The position numbers and the translations under genes were made by a program. The notes under the pieces are model-generated. The model saw only the letters and a program-made list of their open reading frames with translations. It searched no databases and was not told the DNA's origin. This document shows positions 36,387-36,636 of a stretch of DNA of 36,636 bases, piece after piece. This DNA is from a virus: IMG/VR virus record IMGVR_UViG_3300031702_000022, positions 1-36,636 of that record; one strand, 5' to 3'. The number at the start of each line of letters is the position of its first letter. Position 1 is the first letter of the stretch.

Positions 36387-36636
36387 ATGAGCATTGATTT
36401 TAACGACCCAGAAGTACAACGAGCAATTCAAGAACGAGCAACAGAAGTAGCCCAAAGCATTATCTCCGACAAGTATGTTCCGGTCGAAGATATTAACGGC
36501 CTTAAAGCGAAAAATACAGAGCTTCTTGGAAAGATTGTAAAAAACAAGGAAAAGTATGGCGACCTAAATGAGAATGATTTGTCGGAATTAGTCCGAGTAA
36601 AATCAGCTCGTGAGCATGATCAGTTTATTGACATGA
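36387..36636 (+). CDS. Probable scaffold/head assembly protein (5' part only)
   Basis: Only the first 83 codons are in the window. The sequence is highly charged and helical (VQRAIQERATEVAQSIISDK, then INGLKAKNTELLGKIVKNKE), like N-terminal parts of phage scaffolding proteins with the LKxKNxELL pattern. Its position after the portal agrees. AAAGG precedes the ATG. The protein runs off the window end. Confidence 0.6.
   Translation, partial: MSIDFNDPEVQRAIQERATEVAQSIISDKYVPVEDINGLKAKNTELLGKIVKNKEKYGDLNENDLSELVRVKSAREHDQFIDM

Noticed and set aside
1-36636. Prophage signs (integrase, repressor, attachment site)
   Set aside because: No integrase or CI-like gene was found, and the repeats around the tRNA genes are part of the tRNAs themselves.

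Overview
The window looks like one contiguous piece of a virulent tailed double-stranded DNA phage (Caudoviricetes). It carries phage replication, nucleotide-metabolism, packaging and head genes, packed with 1-11 nt overlaps and strong Shine-Dalgarno sites. There are two tRNA genes and no integrase, lysogeny repressor or attachment site. Sigma-70-like promoters (TTGACA/T, 16-18 nt, TATAAT-like), a class I ribonucleotide reductase, ThyA, a T4 DenV homologue and a CsrA-like protein suggest a gammaproteobacterial host. The host genus cannot be read from the sequence.

Layout. (1) 1-7310, leftward: a replication and recombination module made of an SF2 helicase (cut by the window edge), a PD-(D/E)XK nuclease, a DUF669-type ssDNA-binding protein, a Sak4-like ATPase, a primase-polymerase/ATPase fusion and a SLOG/DprA-like protein. 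(2) 7311-7703: a divergent control region with back-to-back promoters, a 19-bp inverted repeat and a 14-bp palindrome. (3) 7704-17086, rightward: RuvC-like resolvase, ThyA, DHFR and a PhoH-like ATPase. These are followed by an HTH protein with a C-terminal clamp-binding motif overlapping a phage beta sliding clamp, a ClpP-like protease, an HTH plus metallophosphoesterase protein, a thioredoxin-like protein, NrdB and NrdA. (4) 17151-26943: an island of small accessory genes, many with their own promoter. It includes tRNA(CAU), tRNA-Arg(UCU), a TerS-like protein, a secreted SleB-type cell-wall hydrolase and DenV. (5) 26944-30521: an AT-rich, gene-poor region with a 4 x 46 bp tandem array, other repeats and a few small genes. 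Part of it repeats the motif order of the divergent control region. (6) 30522-32853: a duplicated, degenerate HNH-like protein, then a leftward group including a MazG-like pyrophosphohydrolase. (7) 32948 to the end: TerL, a CsrA-like protein with a large insertion, a DUF4055-type portal and the start of a scaffold-like protein.

Working together. The leftward module would copy and recombine the genome. Block 3 supplies dNTPs, a processivity clamp and possibly host-DNA degradation. The last block packages DNA into heads. No DNA polymerase other than the primase-polymerase, and no clamp loader, lies in the window.

The most unusual observations are: (a) a phage DnaN-type clamp whose overlapping upstream gene encodes a DNA-binding protein ending in QMDLF, a beta-clamp-binding motif; (b) TGnTAyAAT boxes without a -35 in front of terS, terL, csrA-like/portal and scaffold, so clamp-dependent late transcription is a testable idea; (c) a CsrA-like regulator with a roughly 46-residue insertion in the packaging operon; (d) terminators whose 5' arm contains or overlaps the -10 box of the next promoter; (e) an iteron-like array and two control regions with the same motif order.
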